DNA of 64,000 bases from Pantoea sp. GD03673 (GTDB taxonomy: Bacteria > Pseudomonadota > Gammaproteobacteria > Enterobacterales > Enterobacteriaceae). The position numbers were made by a program, and so were the translations under genes. A model generated the notes under the pieces. It saw only the letters and a list, made by a program, of their open reading frames with translations, made no database searches and had not been told where the DNA came from. The stretch covers positions 124,001 to 188,000 of the forward strand of contig NZ_JAOCKJ010000005.1 of the NCBI RefSeq assembly GCF_029844725.1, given 5' to 3'. Position 1 is the first letter of the stretch. The number at the start of each line of letters is the position of its first letter. This document shows positions 39,301 to 48,828 of this stretch, in pieces.

Positions 39301-41879
39301 CGCTCGAAGCTGCTGTCTTTAAAGGTTTCTGGCTTGATGCCAAACGCGTTATCCAGTTTTGCCAGCGTCATCAGGCGGATGAAGTTGTCCTCTTCGCGCG
39401 CTTTGTCGGCAAAGCGAATCGGCTCTTCAGTCATGTCGATGAAGGTCCGCACGGCAATGGTGCCGTAAGAGTGGCCAGCACCTTCAGCACGCTCTTTGAA
39501 CAGGCCCAGCAAAGGCACTTCAGCTTCGCCCTGAATTTTCAGTGCGCTCTGGTGCCAGTCAACGGCCATCTGCGCGATAGCCGCGAAACCTGCGCCACCT
39601 ACCGGCGTTCTGATATTCGGGAAATACTTTTTCAGCACCGGATCGTCGGTGTTAAGGAAGTTAGGCTCGAAGAATTCGCCGCTGCTGTAGCTCTCAACGG
39701 TACAGAGACCCACTTTACCCATGGTTTTCATCAGCGCTTTTTCAGCCGCTTTGGCATAGCGTTTAAAGGCTTTGTTGCCTTCTTCACCTTCACCAAATTT
39801 CTCCTCTGCACGCATCTGTACGCCCAGTGGATAGATAGCGGAAGCCCCGAAGCCAAGGGTGGCAGCAATGTGGTGCGAGGAGATGCTCTGGCCGCTTTCC
39901 ACGACCAGGGAAACATCCAGACGCAGGCCTTCCTGCACCAGACGCTGGTTGATGGCCGAAACCACCAGCAGCATCGGGATCGCGGCGTGCGTTGACGAAA
40001 TGTGGCGATCGGTAAGCACGGCGATGCCACCCTGGGAACGGGCAAAATCCACAACTTGCTGTGCCAGGTCATCAATCGCTTTTTCCAGCGCATTCGCGTT
40101 CGCAGTGGTGCTCAGCAAATCTTTGCCGATTACCGGCTCATAGAGCATCTCAAAGCGGGCATAAGGTGCGATGGTCTGCTCGCGCAGACGCAGCATATCA
40201 AGGTGGCTGAGGATCGGTGTCGGCACCACAATCTGGCGACCTTTGCTGCGGCCCAGATGCGGTTTGGCACCCAGCGCGACACGCAGCGTCATACCATCCA
40301 CTTCGCGGATTGAGTCCAGCGGCGGGTTGGTAACCTGAGCAAAGCGCTGAGAGAAGTAGTGCGCCATGCCGCCTTCATGATCGGATAAGCCGTTGATGGC
40401 GTTGCCGTAACCCATCGCAGAAATTTTCTCTGCGCCCGTGTTTAGCATCGGGTCCATCATGAACTTGAAGCTTTCCTGATTGTAGTAGTAAGCCACAAAG
40501 CGCTGATAGGTTTTCAGATCGCCGCGATAACGCAGCGGTGAACCCTGTTGCTCTGCCGGGATCTCGGGCAGATCGTCAAGACCGACGCGTGCTTCACGCA
40601 GCAGCGCCGAATAATCTTTCTCTGCAGCCAGTTTTTCCAGCGCCTGCAGCGTGGTGTAGCTGCGTTTCTCACGATGATCGAAATAGAGCATGCCGCCCGC
40701 TTCGATACGGCCACGACGCAACACGCTTTCAGGTGGAAAAGCAATCTGGCCCGCTTCTGACATCGCACCGATATATTCAGCGGTTTCAACGGAGCGCAGT
40801 GGACGCAGGCCAAGACGGTCAAGACGAGCGCCAATCACTTCGCCATTGCCAAAGATTAATGCTGCAGGGCCGTCGTTCTTCTCTTCATACAGTGAGAAGT
40901 ACTCCAGCATGTCGCGCACGTCTGGTGACAGCGAACTGTCGTTTTCCCAGGCGGGCGGCATCATCGAGACGACGGCGGTGATCAGATCGAGGTCATCTTC
41001 CATCAGACGGCTGTGGATACTCTGATCCAGACGCGAGCTGTCGGACTGGCCTTTCGGCCGCACGATTTTCTTGCCACGGGCCAGCGCCAGCGCGGACTCC
41101 GCGATGCGGTTTTTACGGTCCGTGTTCAGCTCACCGTTGTGCGCCATCAGGCGGAAAGGCTGCGCCATCGTGGTATGCGGATCGGTATTGGTCGAGAAAC
41201 GGGTATGGAAAAACAGCCCGCGCACCTGATGATCGGGATCGGTCAGATCTTTGAAGTAGGGGATGACTTCATTGGAGTTCAGGCGGGCTTTAAACACCTG
41301 GGTGCGCGACGACAGCGACAGCGGATAGAGACCGCCAAATTCGCTTTCGGTAAAGGCACGGGCTTCAATCGTTAACAGGGCGCGGTAGATGCGTTGTTCG
41401 AAGTCGTTCTGGTCGACCACGTCCTGTGGCGCAGTGAAAATCCACTGCAGAATCGGTAACTGAAATTGCACGGCAGCCGGACGCGTCACGCTGCTGTCGA
41501 GCGGCATGTCACGCTTCATGATCACCGGCAGACCAAAGCTGCTGAGTGTCTCATCGACCAGACGTTCGGCATTCGCGCGCAGCGCTGCATCTTTTGGCAC
41601 AAAGAAGTTGCCGACGCCGAAGCGGCCTGCTTCCAGCGGCTGGCCGGTAATCTTGCGGAAGAAATGCAGCGAAAGGTCAACGTTGACCCCCGCGCCATCA
41701 CCGACGCCTTCCGCTGACATACCGCCGCGGTGAGGCACCGTACACAGGGCGCTGTGCGCCATCTTCAGAATTTCGTGGGTCTGCTCGCCGTCCTTGCGCG
41801 TAATGAAACCTACACCACAGCTGTCACTGCCTGCTGTCGGATCATACAAGCCATAGGATTGAGGTTTTTGAGTGGACAT
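36348..41879 (-). CDS. Glutamate synthase large-subunit homologue, extended form (1,843 residues)
   Basis: An unusually long relative of GltB (E. coli: about 1,490 residues). Cys21 after a 20-residue propeptide (GSDSCGVGF) is the glutaminase nucleophile. The amidotransferase domain (HTRFSTNTDPHTTMAQPF, AHNGELNT) is followed by the central domain. The FMN/synthase domain holds GEGGEHYSRHGT, GQGAKPGEGGQLPAAKVT and VSPPPHHDTYSIEDLAQLI, then the glycine-rich GXGXG domain (TGGRLFVQGQAGDRF). Iron-sulfur ligands Cys1267, Cys1273 and Cys1277 show C-x5-C-x3-C spacing rather than C-x5-C-x4-C. About 195 residues beyond the normal GltB end (from about 1650) are unassigned. No gltD is next to it; a CysJ-like reductase is. 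It occupies the gltBD position between sspB and arcB. It presumably makes glutamate from glutamine and 2-oxoglutarate, but its amino acceptor is untested. Confidence 0.85.
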   Translation of the reverse strand: MSTQKPQSYGLYDPTAGSDSCGVGFITRKDGEQTHEILKMAHSALCTVPHRGGMSAEGVGDGAGVNVDLSLHFFRKITGQPLEAGRFGVGNFFVPKDAALRANAERLVDETLSSFGLPVIMKRDMPLDSSVTRPAAVQFQLPILQWIFTAPQDVVDQNDFEQRIYRALLTIEARAFTESEFGGLYPLSLSSRTQVFKARLNSNEVIPYFKDLTDPDHQVRGLFFHTRFSTNTDPHTTMAQPFRLMAHNGELNTDRKNRIAESALALARGKKIVRPKGQSDSSRLDQSIHSRLMEDDLDLITAVVSMMPPAWENDSSLSPDVRDMLEYFSLYEEKNDGPAALIFGNGEVIGARLDRLGLRPLRSVETAEYIGAMSEAGQIAFPPESVLRRGRIEAGGMLYFDHREKRSYTTLQALEKLAAEKDYSALLREARVGLDDLPEIPAEQQGSPLRYRGDLKTYQRFVAYYYNQESFKFMMDPMLNTGAEKISAMGYGNAINGLSDHEGGMAHYFSQRFAQVTNPPLDSIREVDGMTLRVALGAKPHLGRSKGRQIVVPTPILSHLDMLRLREQTIAPYARFEMLYEPVIGKDLLSTTANANALEKAIDDLAQQVVDFARSQGGIAVLTDRHISSTHAAIPMLLVVSAINQRLVQEGLRLDVSLVVESGQSISSHHIAATLGFGASAIYPLGVQMRAEEKFGEGEEGNKAFKRYAKAAEKALMKTMGKVGLCTVESYSSGEFFEPNFLNTDDPVLKKYFPNIRTPVGGAGFAAIAQMAVDWHQSALKIQGEAEVPLLGLFKERAEGAGHSYGTIAVRTFIDMTEEPIRFADKAREEDNFIRLMTLAKLDNAFGIKPETFKDSSFERIPDEVINNFAITADYRQFSSLMYEERKRRPAALRDILTFPADLTHIDSEAEFRRKLGRYSLTNNGFAIRGMECEAVDGSLNHFMLRLTNAIEGLKPESERLQNLSRALKSRFGDEIESSDVVTGGLKVTAYGKAADYLSRIFTTLPSLPLSEVQPACEITRTFASGAMSHGALVAPAHEAVAHGTNMVGGMSNCGEGGEHYSRHGTIRASRIKQLASGRFGVWAAYLADPMLEELEIKIGQGAKPGEGGQLPAAKVTVEIAAARGGTPGVELVSPPPHHDTYSIEDLAQLIHDCKAARVRVIVKLVSSEGIGTIAVGVAKAGADVINVAGNTGGTGAASVTSLKYTGRVAEIGIAEVHQALCANGLREKVLLRCSGAQQTGSDVVKSALLGGDSFEFGTTALMMLKCVMAKNCNVKCPAGLTTNAEAFDGDPRQLAQYFLNVAHEVREILARMGLRSLREARGRADLLHLMDHPLEVGKLDLRAMLTVVPELKIDKPVYLEKDFELDDGWIEQLKLSLAEQKNPDVSLGNSIVLNNRNKSVGGQLAIDIERMLNHELSPEQLKAMPAVLSDDRGRHYLAPESVKISTTGSAGQSFGAFCNDGMQLTHYGTCNDGVGKGQCGGELIVMSPGGGAQDGDGNVLIGNFALFGATGGRLFVQGQAGDRFAVRNSGATAVVEGVGDFCCEYMTNGAILNLGTFGKGFGNGMSGGFAYQYDPYGSLASHAAGDSVRFGSIADQDEMAQVHKQAVLTMLNWHLEATQSPRAAWLLENWETECHHFVYVMPRSLLLYQDGGEILKARSRKELLEELSTALAGHQVAKFKAAWRQGKIIANGAVPAYGATDTQEMFVLLNNYTVLSFAQQLALAKLPKGTPVEDPAVEKAVRNLLMTEDFSLISKLQRHARSAIESYSDDELASLIGTKRMSDYKAALTQRNIRSMDSLATYGWIMYQDACNREVLGHLPDFEELFARAALPEIAAAVGKLS

Positions 41880-42772
41880 TGAGGGTCTCCTTAACTTACT
41901 GCTGTGACATTACCTGCACTGTTTCAGGGTCTGAGCGCACCGGGGCGCAACATCATTTTCATCGCCATGCTCTGTCGAGCGCGCGTCATAGCCCTGAGCA
42001 TTTCTCTCCAGACATCGGTAAAACGTCCTTAATTGAGCTGCTCTCTGATTTCCGGTCTCTTAAAGGAGATGACTTAAACCGCGCGGGAGTCTTCTTGTTG
42101 CATAGATATGCCGAGACAATAGCCCGTCTGGAAAGCTTTCAGCGGATTTCCAACTTATCGGGAAAGCGTAATCAGGTCAAATAGGGCGGTCAGACGGGGT
42201 TAACAGCGGTTTTATATGATTAAGCTTATGAATTAACTGGTTTTTAAGGTTTAAAATGTATCACTCTGGTGCCTGGCGATCGGCCCATAAATGTGAACTG
42301 ACTCACTGTAGTGCAGGCATCAGATCTCTGCACCATGCTGGTGACAGGGTATTAAACAGCATTAAATGCTGTTCAGAACCGTTGATGCATAGCATGTATC
42401 TGTTTTTCTTATGTCCGCCTATTTGAATGAAACCGCGGTTGGTTATAAGAAAAATTAATCAGCACAGGCGTGCTTAAAACATCACTTAAGATGAATGGGT
42501 ATGCATATAAAAAGGTAAGCCTGCGCAACAGGACGTTGCCAGGAGGGTGATAAAAGGCCGTACAGAGAAATCGGTGATTCGCTGGCGGCATTACAGATTA
42601 TTCATTTGGCACAAACAGTCAAGGGTTTTAACCGCTTTGTCCTTAACGTCGCCGATCGGCTACGCGAATGCACCATAAAAGCGCATTTGTTCCCGTATCT
42701 CCACGCGACGTGCCGGGACGTCAGCGGGCTAACTGCGCTATTATGAGGCTGTTTCTCTTCCAGGGAGTTGTT
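41880..42772. other. 893-bp gap between the GltB-like gene and arcB
   Basis: Divergent promoter region. The GltB-like start has AAGGAG in the first bases to the left; arcB has GGGAG just before its ATG. Open frames here are short and lack family likeness. In E. coli yhcC and the gltBD leader lie here; yhcC is absent. AT-rich tracts around 42,210-42,270 could hold promoters, which I could not fix by eye. Confidence 0.5.
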
Positions 42773-45106
42773 ATGAAACAAATTCGGCTGTTGGCGCAGT
42801 ACTACGTTGATTTAATGGTCAAGCTTGGGCTGGTGAGGTTCTCGCTGCTGCTGGCGTCTGCGCTGGTGGTGCTGGCGATGATTGTCCAGATGGCGGTTAC
42901 GATGGTACTGCGGGGCCATGTCGAGAGCATTGACGTGGTGCGTTCGGTCTTCTTCGGGCTGCTGATTACGCCCTGGGCAGTCTATTTTCTGTCGGTGGTG
43001 GTCGACCAGCTGGAAGAGTCGCGGCAGCGGCTGGCAAGGCTGGTGGATAAGCTGGAAGAGATGCGCACCCGCGACCTTGAACTCAATCAGCAGATGAAAG
43101 AGACCATCACGCAGCTGAATCAGGAGATTAGCGATCGTAAAAAGGCGGAGCTGGCACGCGAGCAGGTCATGGATAAGCTGCGTGAAGAGGTGACGCGTCG
43201 CGAGCAGGCACAGATTGAACTGGAGCAGCAATCCTCCTTTCTGCGCTCATTCCTGGATGCCTCGCCCGATCTGGTGTTCTATCGCAACATCGACAAACAG
43301 TTCTCCGGCTGTAACCGTGCGATGGAGCTGCTGACCGGCAAAAGCGAAAAACAGCTGATTGGCCTGACGCCGCGCGATATCTATGATGATGAAGCGGCAA
43401 CGAAGGTGCTGGAAACGGACGAAAAGGTGTTCCGTCATAACGTCTCGCTGACCTATGAGCAGTGGCTGCAATATCCCGACGGGCGCAAAGCCTGTTTTGA
43501 GATCCGTAAAGTGCCCTATTACGACCGCGTGGGTAAGCGCAGCGGGCTGATGGGCTTTGGCCGCGATATAACCGAGCGTAAGCGCTATCAGGACGCGTTA
43601 GAGAACGCCAGCCGGGAAAAGACCACCTTTATCTCTACGATCAGCCACGAGCTTCGTACGCCGCTTAACGGCATTGTTGGCCTGAGCCGCATTCTGCTGG
43701 ATACCGACCTCAATCAGGAACAGCTGAAATATCTCAAAACCATCCACGTCTCTGCCATCACGCTGGGCAACATCTTCAATGATGTGATTGAAGTGGACAA
43801 AATCGAGCGCCGTAAAGTGCAGCTTGATAATCAGCCGCTCGACTTCACCGGCTTCCTTGCCGATTTAGAAAATCTCTCCGGTCTGCTGGCACAGCCAAAA
43901 GGACTGAAGTTTGTGCTCGCGCCGCAACTGCCACTGCCGCACATGATTTCAACAGACGGAACGCGTCTGCGCCAGATTCTGTGGAACCTGATTGGTAACG
44001 CCGTGAAGTTCACCCAGCAGGGCGAAATCGTGGTGCGGGTAACCTATGAGCAGGACGAAACGCTGCGCTTTGAGGTGCAGGACTCCGGCATGGGTATTCG
44101 TCAGGAGGAGCAGGATAAAATCTTTGCGATGTACTATCAGGTCAAAGATCAGCATGGCGGCAAACCGGCAACCGGTACCGGCATCGGACTGGCGGTTTCA
44201 CGCCGTCTGGCGCAGGCGATGGGCGGTGATATCCGCGTCCACAGCGCACCCGGACAGGGTTCATGCTTCACCGTTGAGATCAACGCGCCGCGCATTGCTG
44301 AAGAGGTGGAAGATGAAGGCCTGGATGACAGCCTGCCGCTCCCGGCGCTGCACGTCCTGCTGGTTGAAGATATTGAGCTTAATGTGATCGTGGCGCGCTC
44401 GGTGCTGGAGAAGCTGGGTTGCAGCGTGGAGGTGGCCATGACCGGCAGCGAGGCGCTGGCGCTGTTCGATCCGCTGGAGTTTGATCTGGTGCTGCTGGAT
44501 ATTCAGCTGCCCGATATGACCGGGCTGGATGTCTCACGTGCCATCCGTCAGCAGTATCAGGGAACGCATCTGCCGCCGCTGGTTGCGCTGACCGCCAACG
44601 TCCTCAAAGATAAGAAAGAGTACTTCGATGCAGGGATGGACGACGTTCTGAGCAAGCCTCTGGCGGTACCAGCACTGACCGCCATGATCAAAAAGTACTG
44701 GGATTATCAGGCAGAGCCGGAAGAGGAAACCGCGGATGCCAGCGATGACAAAACCCGGATGCTGCTGGATGTGGCGATGCTGGAACAGTATATCGAGCTG
44801 GTGGGGCCTGGTCTGATTACTCAAAGCCTGACGATGTTTGAAAAGATGATGCCAGACTATCTTGCGGTGCTGGAATCGAATCTGATGGCACGCGATCAGA
44901 AAGGCATTGCGGAAGAGGGACACAAGATAAAAGGGGCGGCGGGGTCGGTCGGGCTGCAGCGTTTGCAGATGCTGGCGAAACAGATCCAGAGTCCTGAATT
45001 ACCGGCGTGGTGGGACAACGTTGTTGAATGGATTGACGAGCTGAAGCACGAATGGCGACACGATGTGCAGGTATTGCGCGACTGGGTGGCAGAGCAGGAT
45101 AAGTGA
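42773..45106 (+). CDS. arcB: Aerobic respiration control hybrid histidine kinase ArcB
   Basis: A 777-residue inner-membrane sensor that reads quinone redox state and phosphorylates ArcA under low oxygen. Two membrane helices (about residues 22-47 and 58-77), a coiled coil, then a PAS domain with redox-active Cys180 and Cys241. The kinase has His292 in STISHELRTPLNG; the receiver has its Asp in LVLLDIQLPDMTG (near 575), and the carboxy HPt domain has its His in EEGHKIKGAAGSVG. All phosphorelay residues are present. The ATG at 42773 matches E. coli. The small RNA arcZ is encoded opposite, just past the stop codon. Confidence 0.97.
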   Translation: MKQIRLLAQYYVDLMVKLGLVRFSLLLASALVVLAMIVQMAVTMVLRGHVESIDVVRSVFFGLLITPWAVYFLSVVVDQLEESRQRLARLVDKLEEMRTRDLELNQQMKETITQLNQEISDRKKAELAREQVMDKLREEVTRREQAQIELEQQSSFLRSFLDASPDLVFYRNIDKQFSGCNRAMELLTGKSEKQLIGLTPRDIYDDEAATKVLETDEKVFRHNVSLTYEQWLQYPDGRKACFEIRKVPYYDRVGKRSGLMGFGRDITERKRYQDALENASREKTTFISTISHELRTPLNGIVGLSRILLDTDLNQEQLKYLKTIHVSAITLGNIFNDVIEVDKIERRKVQLDNQPLDFTGFLADLENLSGLLAQPKGLKFVLAPQLPLPHMISTDGTRLRQILWNLIGNAVKFTQQGEIVVRVTYEQDETLRFEVQDSGMGIRQEEQDKIFAMYYQVKDQHGGKPATGTGIGLAVSRRLAQAMGGDIRVHSAPGQGSCFTVEINAPRIAEEVEDEGLDDSLPLPALHVLLVEDIELNVIVARSVLEKLGCSVEVAMTGSEALALFDPLEFDLVLLDIQLPDMTGLDVSRAIRQQYQGTHLPPLVALTANVLKDKKEYFDAGMDDVLSKPLAVPALTAMIKKYWDYQAEPEEETADASDDKTRMLLDVAMLEQYIELVGPGLITQSLTMFEKMMPDYLAVLESNLMARDQKGIAEEGHKIKGAAGSVGLQRLQMLAKQIQSPELPAWWDNVVEWIDELKHEWRHDVQVLRDWVAEQDK

Positions 45107-45114
45107 TACCCCGG

Positions 45115-45214
45115 AAAAAAATGACCCCAGCCGAGGCCGGGGTGCGCGAATACTGCGCCAACACCAGGGAAAATATTGCGACCGCTATGATTTGAATAAT
45201 TAATGCAGCCGCAC
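45115..45214 (-). ncRNA. arcZ: Small RNA ArcZ
   Basis: On the minus strand the conserved 3' part of ArcZ is clear: TTTCCCTGGTGTTGGCGCAG, then TATTCGCGCACCCC, a GC hairpin (CCCCGGCC / GGCTGGGG) and seven T. This is the stretch released by RNase E that pairs with rpoS and other targets with Hfq. The 5' end was set at GTGCGGC (45,214) by likeness to E. coli; the middle diverges and is shorter, giving about 100 bases rather than 121. It lies directly after arcB as in E. coli. A GTTAA sequence just upstream of the start fits known repression by ArcA. Confidence 0.9.
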
Positions 45215-45993
45215 GGTATTGGTTAACACTGTCATCACCTTAGCAAATTCATCTTCTCATGTGACAAGATTCATTAAAAATTGTGATATTGAGCAGCGTT
45301 TAAATACAGAAAACATTAATTTGGCAACACAGTCAAGCAAGGAATCATTTTCTCTGCTGAATTGCTGATATTTTAATCAAATCTGGCCTTTTTAGTGTAG
45401 TTTTAACGCTGCCCTGCTGCAAAGCAAAGGCTGAGCAGCAATAAAGTGAGCTGGCATTCACATCCGCCTGTTCAGTGCGGCTAACGCGCTGATATTGCAA
45501 GTGACCGGCCTGAAACGATACGAATTATCCAAAACGTTTTGGAATGATAAAAATGAATCTGAAACTTTGCCCTTTCATGGCGCTGACATCCGCGCACCTG
45601 AAGCGAGCGAAGAGTGCCATTTCAGCCAGGAGTGATGCCGTTAAGCGCTGTTTATTTATACGTTATAACCGTGATTCTGATTAAGCTTTGGGCGGCTCAT
45701 AAGTCATAAAAAAATAACAGTTAAGCAGATTGAATGATTCTAACCGGCGCTTATTATCCAATATTAAGTGTTTATCTGGAAAGATGCTAAGCAGGGGTCA
45801 TGAATGGAACCGATTCCTTTTTTTCGGAAGTGCTTGAACTATTTCGAACTGTTCCAGCATTTTGATGCAAAATGATTGAATAAAGTCTGGAAGCCGCTGA
45901 CCGGTTTTCAGCGATAATCGTAAAAAGGCCGTTTTTGTGGCAGTGATTACATGAGTGATTGATTAACGTCTGAAACAAGTATGGGAAGATTGC
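45215..45993. other. 780-bp gap between arcZ and mtgA; elbB absent
   Basis: In E. coli elbB (yhbL) fills this place, read into mtgA. No elbB-like frame is present. The region is AT-rich with stop codons in all frames. The only small candidates are a 44-codon frame at 45,553 with a weak ribosome site and a 72-codon minus-strand frame overlapping the mtgA start; neither has a recognisable product. It includes the arcZ promoter at its left end. Confidence 0.6.
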
Positions 45994-46713
45994 ATGAACA
46001 AGCATAAAGGAAGCGTCGGACAGCGTATCAGACGTATTATTGGCCGTATCGTGCTGGTGTGGCTGGGGATATGGCTGGCGGGGATCTTACTCTTTTCATT
46101 CTTGCCGGTCCCGTTCTCAGCGGTCATGGCTGAACGACAGATTGGGGCCTGGCTACGCGGTGACTTTAGCTATGTCGCTCACTCTGACTGGGTCGGACAT
46201 GATGAGATTTCGCCCTGGATGGGGCTGGCCGTTATCGCCTCAGAAGATCAAAAGTTTCCGGACCACTGGGGTTTTGATGTCGCGGCGATTGAATCTGTGC
46301 TGGATAAGAGCGATAGCCGGATGCGCGGGGCATCGACGCTGTCACAGCAGACCGCGAAGAATCTGTTTCTGTGGGATGGCCGCAACTGGGTCCGTAAAGG
46401 TCTGGAAGCGGGGCTGACGGTGGGTATTGAGACAGTCTGGACGAAGCGACGTATTCTGACCGTCTACCTCAACATCGCGGAGTTCGGGCCCGGCATCTTT
46501 GGTGTTGAAGCCGCGTCACAGCGCTACTTCCATAAGCCTGCCAGCCGGCTGACCGCCGCCGATGCTGCTCTTCTGGCGGCCGTTCTGCCTAATCCAATCC
46601 GTTACCGTGCTGCTGCACCTTCAGGCTACGTCAGAGAGCGGCAGCAGTGGATTATGCGCCAGATGCGCCAGCTGGGTGGGGAAGGCTTTTTACAGCGTAA
46701 TAAGCTCGACTAG
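45994..46713 (+). CDS. mtgA: Monofunctional peptidoglycan glycosyltransferase MtgA
   Basis: A 239-residue inner-membrane enzyme that polymerises lipid II into glycan chains without a transpeptidase domain. One amino-terminal membrane helix ([19 protein letters not shown]) is followed by the family 51 glycosyltransferase domain: [17 protein letters not shown] with the catalytic Glu, [16 protein letters not shown], and [20 protein letters not shown] with the second Glu. It converges on npr with three bases between the stop codons. Confidence 0.96.
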   Translation: MNKHKGSVGQRIRRIIGRIVLVWLGIWLAGILLFSFLPVPFSAVMAERQIGAWLRGDFSYVAHSDWVGHDEISPWMGLAVIASEDQKFPDHWGFDVAAIESVLDKSDSRMRGASTLSQQTAKNLFLWDGRNWVRKGLEAGLTVGIETVWTKRRILTVYLNIAEFGPGIFGVEAASQRYFHKPASRLTAADAALLAAVLPNPIRYRAAAPSGYVRERQQWIMRQMRQLGGEGFLQRNKLD

Positions 46714-46716
46714 GTC

Positions 46717-46989
46717 TTACTCTTCATCGAAGCCCGCTTCAAATAGCTCAATGACCGCTGCCAGCGCCGGAATCTCCTCCGGGCCGCTGGCTTCAATCTC
46801 AATGTGTCCGCCTTTTGCAGAGTCGAGCATCAGCAGCGCAATTACGCTGCTGGCCTCGGCTTCCGTGCCCGCTTCGTTGCGCAGCAATACTTCGGCATCG
46901 AAGCTCTGCACCAGCTCGAACAGCTTCATCGCCGGACGGGCGTGCATGCCCAGCTTATTTTTGATTTCTACAGTTTGTCTGACGGTCAT
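46717..46989 (-). CDS. ptsO: Nitrogen-PTS phosphocarrier NPr
   Basis: A 90-residue HPr-like carrier that takes phosphate from EI-Ntr and gives it to PtsN, linking nitrogen state to potassium transport and envelope control. The phosphorylated residue is His16 in [15 protein letters not shown]. The start overlaps the rapZ stop by four bases (ATGA), so translation is coupled. Last gene of the rpoN cluster, in E. coli order. Confidence 0.95.
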   Translation of the reverse strand: MTVRQTVEIKNKLGMHARPAMKLFELVQSFDAEVLLRNEAGTEAEASSVIALLMLDSAKGGHIEIEASGPEEIPALAAVIELFEAGFDEE

Positions 46990-47840
46990 GATTTGCGCTT
47001 TTCCAGCGTGCGATGGCGTGACTGTACATTCTTACCGCGTGAACGGAAGTAATCCGCCAGCTGTTCTGCGATATAAACTGAGCGGTGTTTGCCACCAGTA
47101 CAGCCAATCGCCACGGTAAGATAGCTACGGTTATTGGTCTCCAGCATCGGCAGCCAGAGTTCAAGATAGCTGCGTGTCTGGTAGATAAAGTTATGCACTT
47201 CAGTGTGACGATCAAGGAATGCCGCGACCGGGCGATCGAGGCCGGTCATCGGGCGCAGCTTCGGATCCCAGTGGGGGTTGGGCAGAAAGCGCACGTCAAA
47301 GACATAATCAGCGTCGATAGGAATGCCGTGTTTGAAACCGAAAGATTCAAACACCATGGTCAGTTCACGTTCACGCTTGCCCAGCAGGCGGGTACGCAGC
47401 ATCTCTGCCAGTTCATGTACTGACATCTCTGAGGTGTCGATGATCAAATCGGCGCGTGAACGCAGCGGCTCCAGCAGATCGCTCTCTTCATCGATGGCAC
47501 TCTCCAGTGACAGATTTTTGCTGGAAAGGGGATGCAGACGGCGCGTATCGCTGTAACGACGAATCAGGGTATTGCGATCGGCGTCGAGAAACAGCAGCTG
47601 AGGTGAAAATGTGTCAGGCAGATTATTCAGCGCGGTTTCAAAAATTTCAGGGGATTCAGGCATATTACGAACGTCGATGCTGACCGCCGCCGAAATATTG
47701 CGTTCCGCCAGCGAGTTGGCTAACTCAGGCAGCAGCACGACCGGCAGGTTATCGACGCAGTAGAACCCCATATCTTCCAGCGCACGGAGCGCCACTGACT
47801 TCCCCGAGCCTGAACGACCGCTAACGATCATCAGCACCAT
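46986..47840 (-). CDS. rapZ: RNase adapter RapZ
   Basis: A 284-residue protein that binds the small RNA GlmZ and guides RNase E to cut it, matching GlmS synthesis to glucosamine-6-phosphate levels. A Walker A loop ([14 protein letters not shown]) begins at about residue 6. The carboxy domain has [16 protein letters not shown], the ligand-sensing part, and a Lys/Arg-rich RNA-binding tail. It sits between ptsN and ptsO and overlaps ptsO. Confidence 0.96.
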   Translation of the reverse strand: MVLMIVSGRSGSGKSVALRALEDMGFYCVDNLPVVLLPELANSLAERNISAAVSIDVRNMPESPEIFETALNNLPDTFSPQLLFLDADRNTLIRRYSDTRRLHPLSSKNLSLESAIDEESDLLEPLRSRADLIIDTSEMSVHELAEMLRTRLLGKRERELTMVFESFGFKHGIPIDADYVFDVRFLPNPHWDPKLRPMTGLDRPVAAFLDRHTEVHNFIYQTRSYLELWLPMLETNNRSYLTVAIGCTGGKHRSVYIAEQLADYFRSRGKNVQSRHRTLEKRKS

Positions 47841-47887
47841 GACCTTCTCTCCCGTTTTAAAACCGGCATCTCGCCGGTAAAGACGCG

Positions 47888-48367
47888 TTACTGCTCTGTC
47901 TGGACTTCCGTAATAATGGCATAAAGCTCTTCATCACTCTGCGCAGCACGCAGACGACGGCAAACCGTTTTATCTGCCAGACGTTTTGCCACCAGTGACA
48001 GGGTGTGCAGGTGCGTTTTGCACTGGTCAGCCGGAACCAGTAACGCAAACAGCAGATCGACCGGCTGGTTATCGACGGCATCAAATGCAATCGGCTGTTC
48101 GAGGCTGATAAACACCCCTACTGCACGCAGCGTGTCCTCTTCCAGCTTGCCGTGAGGAATGGCTATCCCGTTACCTATACCGGTACTGCCCATACGTTCG
48201 CGGGTCAGAATCGCTTCGAAAAGCGTCTGGTGCGGCAGGTTGAGCTGCTTAGCGGCCAGTTCGCTGATGATTTCCAGCGCACGTTTTTTGCTCTGGCAGT
48301 GTACGCCGCTGCGGGTGCAGTCTGGCGAAAGCACTGTGCTCAATTCCAGTGTAAGATCGTTGTTCAT
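47888..48367 (-). CDS. ptsN: Nitrogen-PTS enzyme IIA (PtsN)
   Basis: A 159-residue IIA-type protein that regulates potassium uptake, phosphate starvation signalling and other systems by direct binding. The phosphorylated His is His72 in [14 protein letters not shown]. The ATG at 48367 matches the family start; 21 upstream in-frame residues were left out. It belongs to the rpoN operon, downstream of hpf. Confidence 0.95.
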   Translation of the reverse strand: MNNDLTLELSTVLSPDCTRSGVHCQSKKRALEIISELAAKQLNLPHQTLFEAILTRERMGSTGIGNGIAIPHGKLEEDTLRAVGVFISLEQPIAFDAVDNQPVDLLFALLVPADQCKTHLHTLSLVAKRLADKTVCRRLRAAQSDEELYAIITEVQTEQ

Positions 48368-48519
48368 TGTCGTTTCACTTGCGTGTTCACCAGGCCATTC
48401 ACCGCCAGCGCGCCCTGACGTGTGTGACAAACGGCGCTTGCTTAGATGACAAAACGGGGCGGATTATCCGCCCCATCCTGTCGGCTCTGCGCGGCAGGCG
48501 CGCGTAGCTAGCGTGAAGG

Positions 48520-48807
48520 TTAGTGTTTTTTCAGTTTATCTTTGTGTTTGGTCAGCTGACGGGCGAGTTTATCAATCAGCCCATCAATTGCCGCATACAT
48601 ATCTTCCGCTTCCGATGTGGCGTGCAGCTCGCCACCGTTCACGTGGAGGGTTGCGTCAGCCACCTGCGTGACTTTCTCAACCTTCAGGACAATATAGACC
48701 TGATTGATATGTTCAAAATAGTGTTCCAGTTTGGCAAATTTACCGCTGACGAATTCACGTAAAGGTGGCGTGATTTCAACATGTTGCCCGGTCAGGTTCA
48801 GCTGCAT
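48520..48807 (-). CDS. hpf: Ribosome hibernation promoting factor HPF (short form)
   Basis: A 95-residue factor that helps form inactive 100S ribosome dimers in stationary phase. It opens MQLNLTGQHVEITPPLREFV and has the basic HKDKLKKH tail. Its short length fits the gammaproteobacterial HPF rather than the long form. AAGGA precedes the start, 21 bases after rpoN. Confidence 0.94.
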   Translation of the reverse strand: MQLNLTGQHVEITPPLREFVSGKFAKLEHYFEHINQVYIVLKVEKVTQVADATLHVNGGELHATSEAEDMYAAIDGLIDKLARQLTKHKDKLKKH

Positions 48808-48828
48808 AGGTCTTCCTTCTCATTTCTT

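Noticed and set aside
45553..45684. A 44-codon frame in the arcZ-mtgA gap (MNLKLCPFMALTSAHL...)
   Set aside because: The ribosome site is weak and distant, there is no known homologue to compare by eye, and the frame is short enough to occur by chance.
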